Shown here piece after piece: positions 44,636 through 57,537 of a stretch of DNA of 64,000 nt (position 1 is the stretch's first letter; each line of letters opens with the position of its first letter). The stretch lies in assembly GCA_027886185.1 (NCBI GenBank), contig WOAB01000056.1:13764001-13828000 (forward strand). Direction: 5' to 3'. The notes beneath the pieces are model-generated. The model had not been told where the DNA came from, did no database searches, and was given only the letters and a program-made list of their open reading frames with translations. Made by a program: the position numbers and the translations under genes. The stretch is from Rheum nobile. Taxonomy: Eukaryota > Streptophyta > Magnoliopsida > Caryophyllales > Polygonaceae.

Positions 44636-47600
44636 ATGAGCAGCAAATCCAGAAACTTCCGCCGCCGTGGCGGCGATAGTGGCGACGACGAGGACAATTC
44701 CTCCGCCAACGGAACCTCCACCACCGCCCCTTCCTCCAGGCCGTCCTCCGTCGCTGCGAAGCCCAAGAAACCCCAGCAGAAGCTCCTCAGCTTCGCCGAC
44801 GATGAAGACGCCGACGCTCTTCCGGCGCCGTCCTCCCGCTCCTCCGCGCCGAAACACTCTCGCGTAGCCAAATCCTCCGGCGGCGGCCACCACAAGATTA
44901 CGTCGGCGAAGGACCGTATCGCTCCATCATCCTCTTCCTTGTCCGTCTCTTCTGCTCTACCCTCCAATGTCCAGCCTCAAGCGGGCCAGTACACCAAGGA
45001 AGCCCTCCTTGAGCTCCAGCGGAACACCAAGACTCTCCGTCCTCCGCCGTCCGAGCGTAAACCTCCCACCGCCGAGCCCGTGATCGTCCTCAAGGGGCTG
45101 CTGAAGCCGTCAGTGGAGAAGGAGGACGGTGACGAATTGGACGAGGACGATGAAGCGGAGAAGGAGAAAGACGATACTGAGAGAAGGTTAGGGTTAATGG
45201 GAATCGGCCGAGGAATCCCCGACCAGGCTATGATTAACGCCATTAAAGCGCAGAAGGAGCGTGCTCGGAGGTCACGCGCAGCGGCTCCTGATTTCATAGC
45301 GCTGGATACGGGGAGTAATCACGGAGAAGCCGAGGGGCTAAGCGACGAGGAGCCGGAGTTCCGATCGAGGATTGCAATGTTTGGGGAGAGAAAGGAAGGC
45401 TCTAGAAAGGGAGTGTTTGAGGACGTGGACGAGCCGGTTCTGCCAGTTCTTCCGGTTTTGCCAGTACGGGATGGACTTGATCGCGCTGGGGAGGTGATAG
45501 CTGAGGCTGTGGTTGATGAAGAGGAAGATGAGGAAAGAAAGTGGGAGGAGGAGCAGTTTAGGAAGGGTCTGGGGAAGAGGCTTGACGATGGAGCTACTGC
45601 TGCTGCTGGTGCTGGGGTGGTGCAGCCTGTTCAGAGGCAGATTTTCGGTGGTGTTGTGGCTCCTCCTCCTCCACCTCCTCACTCATCGGTTTCGATTGGG
45701 CCCGTTGGGTCTCCGAGCATTGGAGGGGCAATGGCTTCAGAAATTATGCCAATTGCTCAGCAGGCTGATGTTGCTAAAAGGGCTCTGCAAGATAATCTAA
45801 GGAGACTCAAGGTATAATGTTTTTAAATAGAATTCTTCTGTTTCAAATCCAACACACCCTTGAAAACATGCTACACATGCTTAAATGTGGTAAAAAAAAG
45901 GCTAATAGTTTGTAGAAAATATGTATGTGGCATTTCTGCTACATATAGTAGCTTTGTACTGATATTCGTTTTGTTGTTTACTTTGAATTCTTATTTTTGA
46001 GAGAAATTGATATGTATTCTGGTGTTTGTCTGCTAATTGATGCTTTGATTGTGTGAGGAGAAAGTGAGAGGGGATAATATCTTTCTCTTGTGAACTTGTG
46101 ATTGAGCAAAGTAATATTGGTCAAAACTGAACATTTTTGTTGGGCAGGTTTTAGTTAGGAGGATGTCCATGTAATAATAAATCAAATTTGGAAGAATACT
46201 AATTTGCATTTTGAATACAAAATGAAAATTAGGTTTGTTGGGAAAAGCAGAATGTGATTGTTCTCTGAGTAGTTGAACTTGATTGTAAATTCTGTTACTG
46301 GGAATAAGCAGACAGATTTACCATGAAGCTGTTGTTTTAGCTACTTGAATGTGTCCCCATCAAGCATTGTAATTGGAAGAATTCTTTGTGCGCGGAATTT
46401 ATGTGCCAACTTTTAGCATCTTTATTTTGCAAGTATGCAGTGTGAATCTACAGTTAGAATAACTTTTTGCTGGCTGTTGCCTCTATTCTGGTATATGATG
46501 GGATTCCCTATATGTCTGTCATTCCTATTTCTAAACTGTCCTGCTTCTTGGTATCAGGAATCCCATACAAAAACCATGATGAATTTGAATCAAATGGATG
46601 AGAATTTATCTGCGTCCCTGGCAAACATCACTACTCTAGAACGAGCTGTGTCTGCTGCTGGTGAGAAGTTCATCTTTATGCAAAAGCTTCGTGACTTTGT
46701 TTCTGTTATCTGTGACTTTTTACAGGTATGCCTTAATTGATTCAGCGGCACACGTTTATGTATATATCTCTGCTTGTATATTTGACTATGATATTTTTTT
46801 TCTCTTTTTCCAAGTTCGTGCATCCTTCTCTTCTGTAATGTATATTAACACTGATTCTCACACTCCGGAACTGAGGCTTGGAAATTTTAGTTGCTTTAGT
46901 GATGTGATGATTGGAAAGATATAAGGAACCAAAAGTTTCTGAAAAATGAATTTATTAAAAGTTCTTTGTTTGCTTTCGGTGTTGAGGTGACTGAAGAATG
47001 TCCCAATGCTTCTTGATGGCTAAGTTAGTTTCATCCCGCAGATTGTCTTTTGTCCATTGTGCAATTAATAGGCGGGAATTTTTTGTGCTATGCTGGTTTA
47101 GTTTGCTGTACCTGCTTAACTGTCTTGTCTCATGAAGTCTGTGCAAAATTGCAAAATTCTCCTCCAGTGGTTTGGCCACTTATTCTTACAACCAAATTGA
47201 CAGCGCCATTATAATGCCATCACCTTGCATCCTGTTCTCATGGTTTTAGTTTCCATGGCTGTAATACACCTTCACTACAACTCGCCTCATGTGTCTTAAG
47301 ACCCTTTGAACTGAATGCATCAGTGAGCACTGAGTTGCCACTGCTGTAACTACAGATTTTGTTCTGGTCTGATGGATGATAAAGCAAAGGTTCTAAAGGA
47401 GAACATCTTAAAGTTATTTCCTTCTCCCTTGTTGGAACGACTTAGGGCTACCTAATTTATCCCCAGCATACCACATTAAGGTGGTGTGTACTGATTCGCA
47501 ATTTCCCTATGCTTTCATTCATACTGAAATGCAATGTTGATCTCTGTGGGTAGCTAGCGAAGCATCGCAATCCTTGAGGTTTTATTAGAAAAGAAAACAA

Positions 47601-50600
47601 CATTGTTGACAAAAAAATCAAAGAAAATGGTAGAGAAAGAGAAAATCTCTAATTTCTAACCCATATAGAATGGTAATATGTGTTGCAACATTCGATAGTA
47701 AGAGAGACAGCTGCTTTATGATAAAATTGTTACTTTATACCCCTGTTTGTTGCGAAAATATAGGAAATATCATTAATCATAGACTGCATAGTAGTGATCT
47801 TTCATTCCCCATTATGCCAAATTCCTCGTGAATTATGCATTGGACACATACTGCACAAATGAACTGAGTGCACCTCTGAGATTGACATGTTGATTTGGAT
47901 AAAAGACCTCTGATATAGCTTGCAATTTACATTGCACAGGACCCTAGTGCACTATGAATTAGACATCCTATGGGCTGACACAGGTGTCTTTCATAAAGGA
48001 ACCACTATGAATTAGGCATCTGATGGGCTGACAGTCTGACACAGGTGCCTTGCATGAAGGGACCTTTAACATAGCTTACAGACTTACATTTTAGAGGGAC
48101 AGTAGTGCATTATGATTTACCCTTGGGTTGTCACAGACTCACAGGTGCTTTGGATATAGAGTCTACATAGTGACCCTAGTGCACTATAAATTAGGTATCA
48201 CTGGTTTGACAGGGGTGCTTTGGATAAAGTCATCTGAAATAGCTTTTTCAACCCTACCTATTTTAGAAGCAAATGGTTGGCCTTGTGGTTTTGCGAACCT
48301 TGATGTCTGATCTTTTGGTGGGGAGGGGGAGTGCTAAGGTTTAGGGTAGGGTTGAGAGTGGCATCTCGTGGCAGAGTAAATATCTTTTGCTGTGATTTTT
48401 ATTTTTTACCTGAGTGAACATATTCTTTGACATGGCATGGTGTTGCTCATATGAAATTGGCTTCAATGTTCTGCTGTATATGAAAAGCTATTGTGTCACT
48501 CTATTATGTCTAGGGGTCTTAATTTGATTAGAAATGTGTGCTTTAGATATATAAAAAATGTGTTGAGTCACTTTATTTCTATCCCATGGAAGCCCTTTTT
48601 CCTGATTGACTTGAGCTCAATGAAGTTGGCTGGCTGAAAGATCTTATTTTCATGCATTATGTAATTACGTCTGAACATGTAGTAGGAGTAGGACAAAGGA
48701 TTCTTCTTCAATCATAACATCATGTCATTAGCTTCATTTATGTCGTGTATATGGTTTTCTTCCTATGGAAATCCTTACCTTTATCTTGTATCTTTCACAT
48801 TTTCTCTTATTGCTGTCATTTGAACTCTTTTTTATTGGTGTCTGCAACTTCCTTGCAGCATAAGGCTCCTTACATAGAGGAACTTGAAGACCAGATGCAG
48901 CAACTTCATAAAGAACGAGCCTCAGCTGTTTTGGAAAGGAGAATTGCTGATAATCATGATGAGATGATAGAAGCAGAAGCAGCTGTAAGTGCAGCTATGT
49001 CAGTTTTCAACAAAGGTGGTTCTAGTGCAGCAACAACTAGAGCTGCTATGGCTGCAGCACAGGCTGCCATAGATGCTCTGAAGGATCAAAGGCTTCCTGT
49101 TGAGCTAGATGAAATGGGTAGAGATTTAAACCTCCAGAAGCGTATGGACATGTCACGGAGAGCTGTGGCTAGGCAACGTAGGAAAGCTCGATCAGATAGT
49201 AAGAGGATGTCATCTATTGCAAATGGCACATCCTATCAAAGAATCGATGGTGAATCGAGCACCGACGAAAGCGATAGTGAGAATGCTGCATATGAGTCGC
49301 ACCGTGATTTGGTGCTTCAGACGGCTGATCAAGTTTTCAGTGATGCTTCTGAGGATTATTCTCAACTTTCTGCTGTTCAAGAAACATTTAATAATTGGAA
49401 GAAAGAATACTTACGGAGTTATAATGATGCTTATATGGCATTAAGTGCCCCGACAATATTTTCTCCTTATGTGAGATTGGATTTTCTGAAATGGGATCCT
49501 CTTCACGAACATGTCGATTTCAGTGACATGAAATGGTATGTAATTGCAAGCTTATTCTGCTAACTGTTTGTGTTTTGCTTTAAATGTTGTTTTTCTGATT
49601 TCCTAATGACCTTCATAAGGATCCTTCATCCATGCTTGTATTGGTCTTTGTCTGTCCATGTCTTTGTCAACATACTACTACTTTATGTCTCAAAATATTG
49701 TCTTGAAAATGTACTTTACATTCTAACTTGCCCTTACATCATCTTGAAAAACAATGACTAGGCTGGTTATCAGAAATATTGTAACTTTTTGCATGCTGAC
49801 ATATTCACTAGGTGGCGGGCAAAAAGTATAGGGACTGTGCTAACAGCTTTTGTGAATGCCTCGGTAATGCTATTTTTCATTGTAATATTTGTAGGCATAA
49901 GGTTCTGTTTGACTATGGAAGACTAGAAGACGGAAGTGACCCAGATGATGCTGATGCTGATCTTGTCCCTGGATTAGTGGAGAAAGTAGCAATTCCAATA
50001 TTACATTACGAAATTACTCATTGCTGGGATATACTAAGCTCCAGAGAGACAAAAAATGCTGTTCTTGCCACTGTTATGGTTGCCGAATATGTTCCTTCTA
50101 GTGAGGCTCTAAGGAAACTAGTGGCTACTGTTCGTGATCGTCTAGCTGATGCTGTTGCCGATCTTGTGGTATGATTTGTAGCATCTATTCATAATCTTAA
50201 CTAACTTTAATTTTATTGTTTGAGAGCTATGATATGTGATGCTTACCTGGCCTTTCTTTTCTCCTAGGTCCCTACATGGAGTGCCGTTGTCTTGAAGGCT
50301 GTTCCAAATGCAGCGAGATTGGCTGCATATCAATTCGGTGTGGCTGTTCGACTGTTGAGGAATATCTGCCTCTGGAAAGAAATACTTGCACTGCCTGTCC
50401 TTGAGAAGCTCACACTCGATGAACTTCTGGCTGGAAAGATTCTTCCTCATGTTCGTTCCCTTACTGCAGATGTCCATGATTCAATTATTAGAACCGAGAG
50501 AGTTGTCGATTCATTATCTGGCGTTTGGGCTGGTCAAAGCATAACTGGATCTCGCAGGTATTGAACTTTTGACTCTACATTATCTATCTTGTATCTGTAA

Positions 50601-51283
50601 ATACCGATGAGGCTTAGATTACTGAAATGAATACAGAAAAATTAGCATTCTCATGAAATAAGTAAGGGTTAATAATAAGGTGGTCGGTCTAGTAAAACTT
50701 AAATGCAAAAGCTGCAAATCCTTATGATAAGTTATCCGTTATTTAATCAAATACTTTTTTATCCTTGAGTGTTCCTGAAAACTAGAGTTCTTATCTGGGT
50801 TGTTTTACACTGGGTGTCTTGTTACGCGTTTTTTTACCTCATATAGATGTAGCAGTGGACATGTGTAGTTTTGGATAATCTGCTTGCTTAACATGATGTG
50901 ATTGTATGTCAAGGTACTGCTTATTTTCTAGTTGCCTTGTTCATATGTTGTTTTCAAGTCTTCTGATGTCCATCTTTCTTTGCAATTTACACATGATAAT
51001 TCTAATACTGATCCGTATATAAGCTGATTGTCTGTTCGTTTCTGTTTGCGGTTCCTTCTTTAACACTTTGAGAGTACCGTCTTTTTGCAGCAACAAGTTG
51101 CAGCCGCTGGTGAATCATATCTTGACACTTGTAAAGATATTAGAGAAAAGACGGGCATCTGGAGTCAGCGAAGGCGAAACCCTTGAGCTTGCTCATCGGC
51201 TGAAGAAGATGCTGAAGGATCTGAACGAGTACGATGAAGCCAGGGCATTACTTAGGACATTCCACATCAAGGAAGCTGTCTGA
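44636..51283 (+). CDS. ILP1: ILP1, GCFC-domain (PAXBP1/GCFC2-like) nuclear protein, six exons
   Basis: Exons are 44636-45811, 46558-46725, 48859-49535, 49895-50168, 50268-50557 and 51091-51283, all GT..AG with matching phases. They give 926 codons including TGA, close to the roughly 900 residues of plant ILP1. Exon 1 (residues 1-392) is disordered: basic head (SSKSRNFRRRGGDSGDDED), acidic tract near 160-185, LGLMGIGRGIPDQAMINAI near 190-210, proline run near 342. Exon 3 starts with a coiled coil (APYIEELEDQMQQLHKE). The GCFC domain covers the C-terminal third: WDPLHEHVDFSDMKW across the exon 3/4 junction, LVPGLVEKVAIPIL, SLSGVWAGQSI, and the end RTFHIKEAV. In Arabidopsis ILP1 promotes endoreduplication and partners NTR1 in spliceosome disassembly. 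The gene is intact and the only clear host gene here. Confidence 0.93.
47880..48260 (+). repeat. Diverged ~115-bp repeats in ILP1 intron 2
   Basis: Words such as CTAGTGCACTATGAATTA, GGGCTGACACAGGTG and CTTTGGATA-AA recur three or four times with heavy divergence. Intron 2 is 2.1 kb, by far the longest of the gene; otherwise it shows nothing notable. Confidence 0.6.
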
Positions 51284-52880
51284 AGTCAGAATTATATGCA
51301 TCATTGCAACCCACACCATAGCTTTTGTGATTGTCACACTTCTTTGAGGCTTTTTGAGTAGTTGTCTTGTGACACTAAACAACCATTAGCTTTACAAGCT
51401 TGGTTCTTCTTTCTAGCTTTAGATGATGAAGGCTTCTGTATCCTTTTCTTTTTTTCTTTTTTTTCTGGTAATATAGGTTGCAAACTTGCAATGTTGAAGG
51501 CTTCGCTATCGATATATGCTGGGTAATGTAACGAGTTCGAATTCTTCTTTCACGTTGTTATGGCTGTTCATATTAGTGCACTTTATTTCTTCTTCCATCA
51601 TCTTTTGCATTGGCTAGTCACACGGAAACCATTAATCTAGCTGCGCACAGGCTAAATAGAACATGCCCAATATTAATGATTCGATGTTGCATATGAAACT
51701 TTTGTGGTTGTTTTGCTTGTATCTTCGCCCTTGTCAATAGCATTACAATCCAAGTTGTTGCACAAATTTGGCTTCATTGAGCGAGGATTTTGGGCCCATT
51801 GGTCCTTTAAGAGTTTTCAATTAATAAAATGGACCCTTATTAGTTTTTATATATTTTTCTTATCCCTATTAGCTTATTTTATTATTTTTTTTCTTTCTTT
51901 TTCTTTATTTTTTCTCTCTCTAAAATATTGTTTTTTAGGGTTTAAGGGGTAGGATTTAGGGAGAGGGGTCCATTTTTACTAAGGGTCCATTAGTTTAAAA
52001 AAAGATTTGTCAAATGGTTATTTACTTAACTCACCGTCATTGAGCTGAAGATACGAACGAGCAAATTATAAATTAATTGACACTAAATACACCATATGGT
52101 CATGTAAATAGCTCATAGTCATGGACATGATGTAATATTGACATGTATATAGCTCATAGTCAAGGACATGATGTAATAGACATGTCAATCGAGTTGGTCG
52201 ATCATAATTTTAAGTTAACGAGATTTTAAGATATTGTCAATTGTGTTGATCTGTCGAGATTTTACGTTATCAGATTGTTTAAAATATGGGTTGGGTCGGA
52301 TTGTTTAAAAGAACACCAATTTTTTTACTAAATTATTTTTATTAAATAATTTAATAATATAAATATGTCAAATTAAATAAGTATTATAATAAAAATTTAC
52401 ATATATTAACATATTCTTATTATTATTGTATCATGTTTAATAAGAAAATATATTTTAAGGTTTGGGAAGAAGTGGAAATACCTCTTACCATAAAAAGTGT
52501 GAAGTATTTATTAGATTATTATGATTCAATGGCCAAAATAATCTCTCTTATCTACCTAAGTATTCTTTCATTTTCCCTTTATCTCTTTCTTTTTAATTCT
52601 ACAGTCAAATATTTGTATTACGCAAAAGGATACTTGTTTAATAATTACAATTTTGACACCATAATTTGTAGAATTTCACCCAAAATAATTACAATTTTGA
52701 CACTAGATTTTACAATAATTACAGTTTTGACCTCATATTTTTTCATAATTACATATTTACCCCATTCATTTGCCTAATAATTATAGTTTTGAACATATTT
52801 TTGAACACATAACATATACACCTCTAGTTTATGAACCTTACATAACTTATATATGAATATGTATATGTTAAATATGAACA
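51284..52880. other. ILP1 3' untranslated region and AT-rich intergenic DNA
   Basis: The 3' UTR probably ends near 51530-51600, where T-rich and AATGTAA motifs lie; no canonical AATAAA stands out. Beyond it the DNA is AT-rich. GGACCCTTATTAG (51830) and CTAAGGGTCCATT (51979) are inverted, a weak hint of a degraded MITE. The open frame at 52433-52777 is AT-composition noise. Confidence 0.5.
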
Positions 52881-52885
52881 TCTAG

Positions 52886-53470
52886 GTGACTAGAGTTGAG
52901 AAGCAAATTGCTTGGGATAAACCAGGTAGTGGTTGGATCAAAATTAACACAAATGGTGCAGTTAAGGATGGGAGAGCCACTGCTGGAGGAGTCATCAGGA
53001 ATTGTAGAGGTGAGTGGCTAACTGGATTCGTCTTCAATATTGGTTGTTGCACAGTGCCGATGTCAGAACTCTGGGGCATCATCTAGGGTCTTAAGCTCGC
53101 ATGGGAACAAGGGTACAAGAGGGTTTACTTAGAAACTGATTCACGTTTAGCGATTCAGTTACATTATTAAACATGTGAATCGTTATCACCTCCTTTCTTA
53201 TCTTGTCTCGCATGGATAAGATTTTCTTTGTAGGGACTGAGTTATCCAGTTCTGTCACATTTATAGAGAAGCAAATACTCTTGTGGACTATTTGGCCTTT
53301 CTAGCCTTCTTTTTTGTCTTAGGTTGCCACATCCTTGGAGATCCTCTCGATTATGCTCTTCCTTTTTTGTGTGCGGACATTAGGGGTCGTACTACACCCC
53401 GATTTATTGTTTAAAATTTTTTTATATTTTGATTTTGAGAGCTCCGGCTCTCCCTTTTACCAAAAAAAAG
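52886..53470 (+). pseudogene. 3' end of an L1-type LINE (RNase H-like domain)
   Basis: The frame reads KPGSGWIKINTNGAVKDG, then AGGVIRNCRGEWLTGF, MSELWGII, a TAG at 53084-53086, then GLKLAWEQGY and LETDSRLAIQL. This is the plant RNase H-like domain (RVT_3) found at the C-terminus of LINE ORF2. Several later stops follow. The sequence ends CTCCCTTTTACC plus eight A at about 53460-53469, a LINE-style tail. 5' truncation removed endonuclease and RT. No target duplication was established. Confidence 0.8.
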
Positions 53471-54619
53471 TAAAAATAAAATCAAACATGAACGTGCTCG
53501 AAACTGTACATGTGAACTCCATAAACTAAGGTTCATAATTAATATATTTAAGGTTCAATTTAACAAAAATACATTTTAATATACTAAACGTAAAAGGTGA
53601 ATGATTAATAATTGAAAACTATACTTGAGGTTCACATTTAATACAATAGAGATTCATACTTGATATACTCAATGAATCTCTAGTATAAAGTTTTTTTTTA
53701 AAATATCTCTAGTTTAATTTATTTTGTAAATATGTAGTATTTCTGAACATATAATATGAATATATGAATAACTAGTGTGTATATATATGAACGTCTAGTG
53801 TTCTAGTGTATATATATAAACCTAAGTGTAACAACGTAGAGCGATCAAGGGGGGAAAGTGTGGTCCTAAAAAAAATTACGATATTTATGAAAATGTCACT
53901 ATGTGCCATTTAATCATACTCATCCTTCCCCCTTAATCCAATTTTAATTTAAGAGGTGTTATACTTGAACTATCCTCTATATTATAATATTAAATATAAC
54001 TGAAGTATTAGATGTGTGATTATAGTTGCAATATGACGTAATTCATAGATATCGTGATATTAAGCATATATATTTTTAAATTTTAAAAAGAATATAGATC
54101 ATGTAAATATTGTAGTGAATAAGTCATGTACATAAATATATCTTGCACTTTTTTTATTTTTTGTCTTGTTTGATCAACTAAAACTGCTCTACATAATCTC
54201 AAATTCAGTCTTTTTATACACATTTCTAGGAGGATTCGAACCTGAATCTCTAGATTAAATAAAAAGAAATTTAATATTTGAAATGAATATAGACCAAATC
54301 TTTGTGATGTTGTCACTTTAACTAGAAAAATATAATATATTAGGATATTAAGAATATAATTGAGTCAGTGTACGGTTAGTTACTCTATTGTTATACTTAT
54401 TGATATCCTAATAGAAAAAAACCCAAAGAAAAGATTAAAAAATTAAAAAAATCTAAAGTATTAGATGATACTTTAGAGCATGAGTAATAGAGAAACTTAC
54501 TTAAAGTTTCTTAGTTTATTTCTTAGACTTCTCTCTTCCCTCATAAGTTTAGAAAACCCTACTTTAATATTCTATACAATAGAGAAATCAATGGAAAAAA
54601 AATTTAGGAAAAAAATGAA
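53471..54619. other. AT-rich intergenic DNA
   Basis: No gene or clear repeat. Short blocks of GTATATATATGAACGTCTAG type near 53775-53815 are locally duplicated. Confidence 0.55.
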
Positions 54620-54628
54620 TAAAATAAA

Positions 54629-55896
54629 GGCAGAATTTCAGTAAACCACCCCTTAAATAGGGCACTTTGCCCACAACCATCCCTTATACACGAAATTACT
54701 TACAACCACCCATTAAACACATTCTGTTAGCAACGAGCCACCCATTTACTGTTCCGTCCATTTTCTACCGTTATCTCATGCGAAATTACAAATATGCCCC
54801 TCATTTTAATTTTTCCCAAATTGTTTTTTATTTTAATAACAAAATATATTATAATATTTAATATATAAAATAAAAACACATTTGTAATGACCCAACCTAA
54901 AAAATTTCGGATCGAACGGGTCGGGTCACTTTTAACCCAATACTTTTTGGGTCGGGTCTTGACCCAGAAAACGCGGATCGGGTCGGTTTTGCAGGTCAGG
55001 TAAAATATTGATAGCTTTAAATCGGACCAAACCGATTTTAATATTTTGAATGGTTAGGTACAGGTTCAGGTTGACCCAACGGGTCGAGAGCGCCATTTCA
55101 AAATTTTATAAAATAATTATTAAAATAATATTTTAATTAAAACAAAAAAATAAATAACAAAGATTATTATATAATATTTTAATAACAAAATATATTATAA
55201 TATTTAATATATAAAATAAAAACACATTTGTAATGACCCAATGGGTCACCCAACCCAGAAAATTTTGGGTTGAACGGGTCGGGTCACTTTTGACCCAATA
55301 TATTATAATATTTAATATATAAAATAAAAACACATTTTGTTATTAAAATATTATATAATAATCTTTGTTATTTATTTTTTTGTTTTAATTAAAATATTAT
55401 TTTAATAATTATTTTATAAAATTTTGAAATAGCGCTCTCGACCCGCTGGGTCAACCTGAACCTGTACCTAACCATTCAAAATATTAAAACCGGTTTGGTC
55501 CGATTTAGAGCTATCAATATTTTACATGACCTGCAAAACCGACCCGATCCGCGTTTTCTGGATCGAGACCCGATCCAAAAAGTATTGGGTTAAAAGTGAC
55601 CCGACCCGTTCGACCCGAAAATTTTTAGGTTGGGTCATTACAAATGTGTTTTTTTTTTATATATTAAATATTATAATATATTTTGTTATTAAAATAAAAA
55701 ACAATTGGGGAAAAATTAAAATGAGGGGCATATTTGTAATTTCTCATGAGATAACGGTAGAAAATGGACGGAACAGTAAATGGGTGGCTCGTTGCTAACG
55801 GAATGTGTTTAATGGGTGGTTGTAAGTAATTTCGTGTATAAGGGGTGATTGTGGGCAAAGTGCCCTATTTAAGGGGTGGTTTACTGAAATTCTGTC
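54629..55896. mobile_element. Mutator-type fold-back element, 9-bp target duplication
   Basis: Two inverted arms of roughly 600 bp each meet near 55230-55300. The outer ends are GGCAGAATTTCAGTAAACC and its complement ending GAAATTCTGTC. A perfect 9-bp duplication TAAAATAAA flanks it (54620-54628, 55897-55905), the Mutator signature. The arms contain GGGTCGGGTC-type words and no coding capacity; the matching open frames on the two strands (54667 and 55858) only mirror the inverted repeat. Confidence 0.92.
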
Positions 55897-55905
55897 TAAA
55901 ATAAA

Positions 55906-56802
55906 ATACATATTACCACACTTATTTGGGAGAGAAATAAATAAAATACAAGGTCCAATAGACACTCTCACTTTATTAGAGAAATAAGTTTTTTCTTCAA
56001 GAGACTACACTTCATCCAATGTAGGTTTCTCTTACCTTTTTTATGACATTTTATTTATTTTATTTCTAAATGTTTAAGAAACTCAAAGTATCTAAGTTGA
56101 GGATGCTCTTACGAGTTTAGATTTTAACAACTCTATGTATAGAGTTCAAATTCAACTCTATTGAATCTCATTCATAATTTTAGGGTTTGTTTGTAAAGAT
56201 TTTTTAAATTTTACTATACCTTTATTAAAAAGTAGTTTTTTGAATTTTGGGTGGTTTGTGGAAATGTGAAGAAACAAAATGTATTTATAAAAAGTAACAA
56301 TTTTATAATAAGTTTTCAAACACACTCTTAGTTATATTGTGGTATCTCACGATCCTATGATTTGATCCTAACGACCCATCTGGACGTGTTTGTAAAATAT
56401 TTGGAATGTGATTGAAACGAGGAATCAGGTTGGAATGGTATGGGTTTGAAATATCATACCTTATATAATGTGTTTGGTTAGCTTGGATGAATGAAGTTAG
56501 GTTTTAAAAAATTTGTCACTGTTCATTATCTTCTTCCGTTAAACCCACTTATCTTTCTCATTCAATCTGTGCAAATCCATTCCAATTCCTCTCGATTTCT
56601 CTTTCTTTCTAGAAATCTCCGCAAAATTTTCCATTCTACTATAATTTCCCCCCACATTATATCTTCTCAAATCTCCTCATTTCATTGTATCCCTCTTCCT
56701 CTTCCTGATTAACATTTGTAAACAGCCAGCCACCAACAAAATTGAACGACGACGATGACCTAGAAGAACTAAGGATGCCACCACCCTACTTGCCTTCCTC
56801 TC
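55906..56802. other. Intergenic DNA with possible degraded MITEs
   Basis: AGGGTTTGTTTGTAAA (56182) and TTTTCAAACACACTCTTA (56312) are roughly inverted and may bound an old Tourist-like MITE. The region ends in pyrimidine-rich text and CTCTC directly before the LTR at 56803. Confidence 0.35.
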
Positions 56803-57537
56803 TGATACAGGGTTAGCCGCGTAGAAGATGGATCTAGGCAACGGATCTCAAAACAAAAGAAAACACAAGATTAGAACAATAGCGGAAGTGAAACTAATGG
56901 ATAGGATAATAGATAGAACCAATAGAAACGACGAGAAAACCCGCTTGCTTGATAGCAAGGAACCTTGTGGAACGATCTACCAACCCGATCTCTACAACGC
57001 CACACAACCAAGAATCGCTGACGAACTTGGAGCACGGAGAGGATTGCTTATGATGTACGAAATCACCAACTCCAGAGGGACTTGACAAAGACGAAAACAA
57101 CTAAGCAGGAAAGAACAATCGATTGAGACTCTCACGGGGAGCCGAGTTTTCAAAGCAAAAACCAAGCTTTGTTTTTGTGTTTTAACAATGTGAGAAATCT
57201 GCCTAATGAAGAAGACAAGGGAGCCTTAAATACCCATAGAGGGCCGGCCCTAGCTTCCCAAAAAACGTCTAAAGCTAATTTTCTATTATCCGGAAATAGA
57301 AGGCTTAAAACAATTAAATAATAATCCTAAAATAACCAATGCAGAAATTAATAAGATTATTAAACATAGGTAACGTTGACCAATAAAGTCAACGCCTTGA
57401 CTTTGGACTTGTCCTCTTCGTCATGTGATACATCATGTGCCATAAACGTCTCCAGCTCTTGACGTAGTTCCTTCAATCTTGACCTAGTAATCGGTCCATC
57501 AAAGGTTGGCACTAATGGCGGGGATGATTCCTCATCA
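56803..57537 (-). repeat. 3' LTR of the CRM-like element
   Basis: On + it begins TGATACAGGG and ends CCTCATCA, giving TGAT..ATCA inverted ends. The left end is fixed by identity to 63603. The right end is inferred from the adjoining pyrimidine tract and is not confirmed by the other LTR. Confidence 0.72.

Noticed and set aside
44521..45682. Open frames antisense to ILP1 exon 1
   Set aside because: GC-rich coding sequence leaves mirror frames; the sense frame has conserved motifs and splice sites, the antisense ones do not.
49812..49894. Upstream extension of ILP1 exon 4 (frame starting at 49812)
   Set aside because: A strong acceptor ATTTGTAG at 49887-49894 restores the family motif DMKWH across the junction; the extension is intron.
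51780..52000. Possible MITE with GGACCC inverted motifs
   Set aside because: Ends are poorly matched and no target duplication was found.
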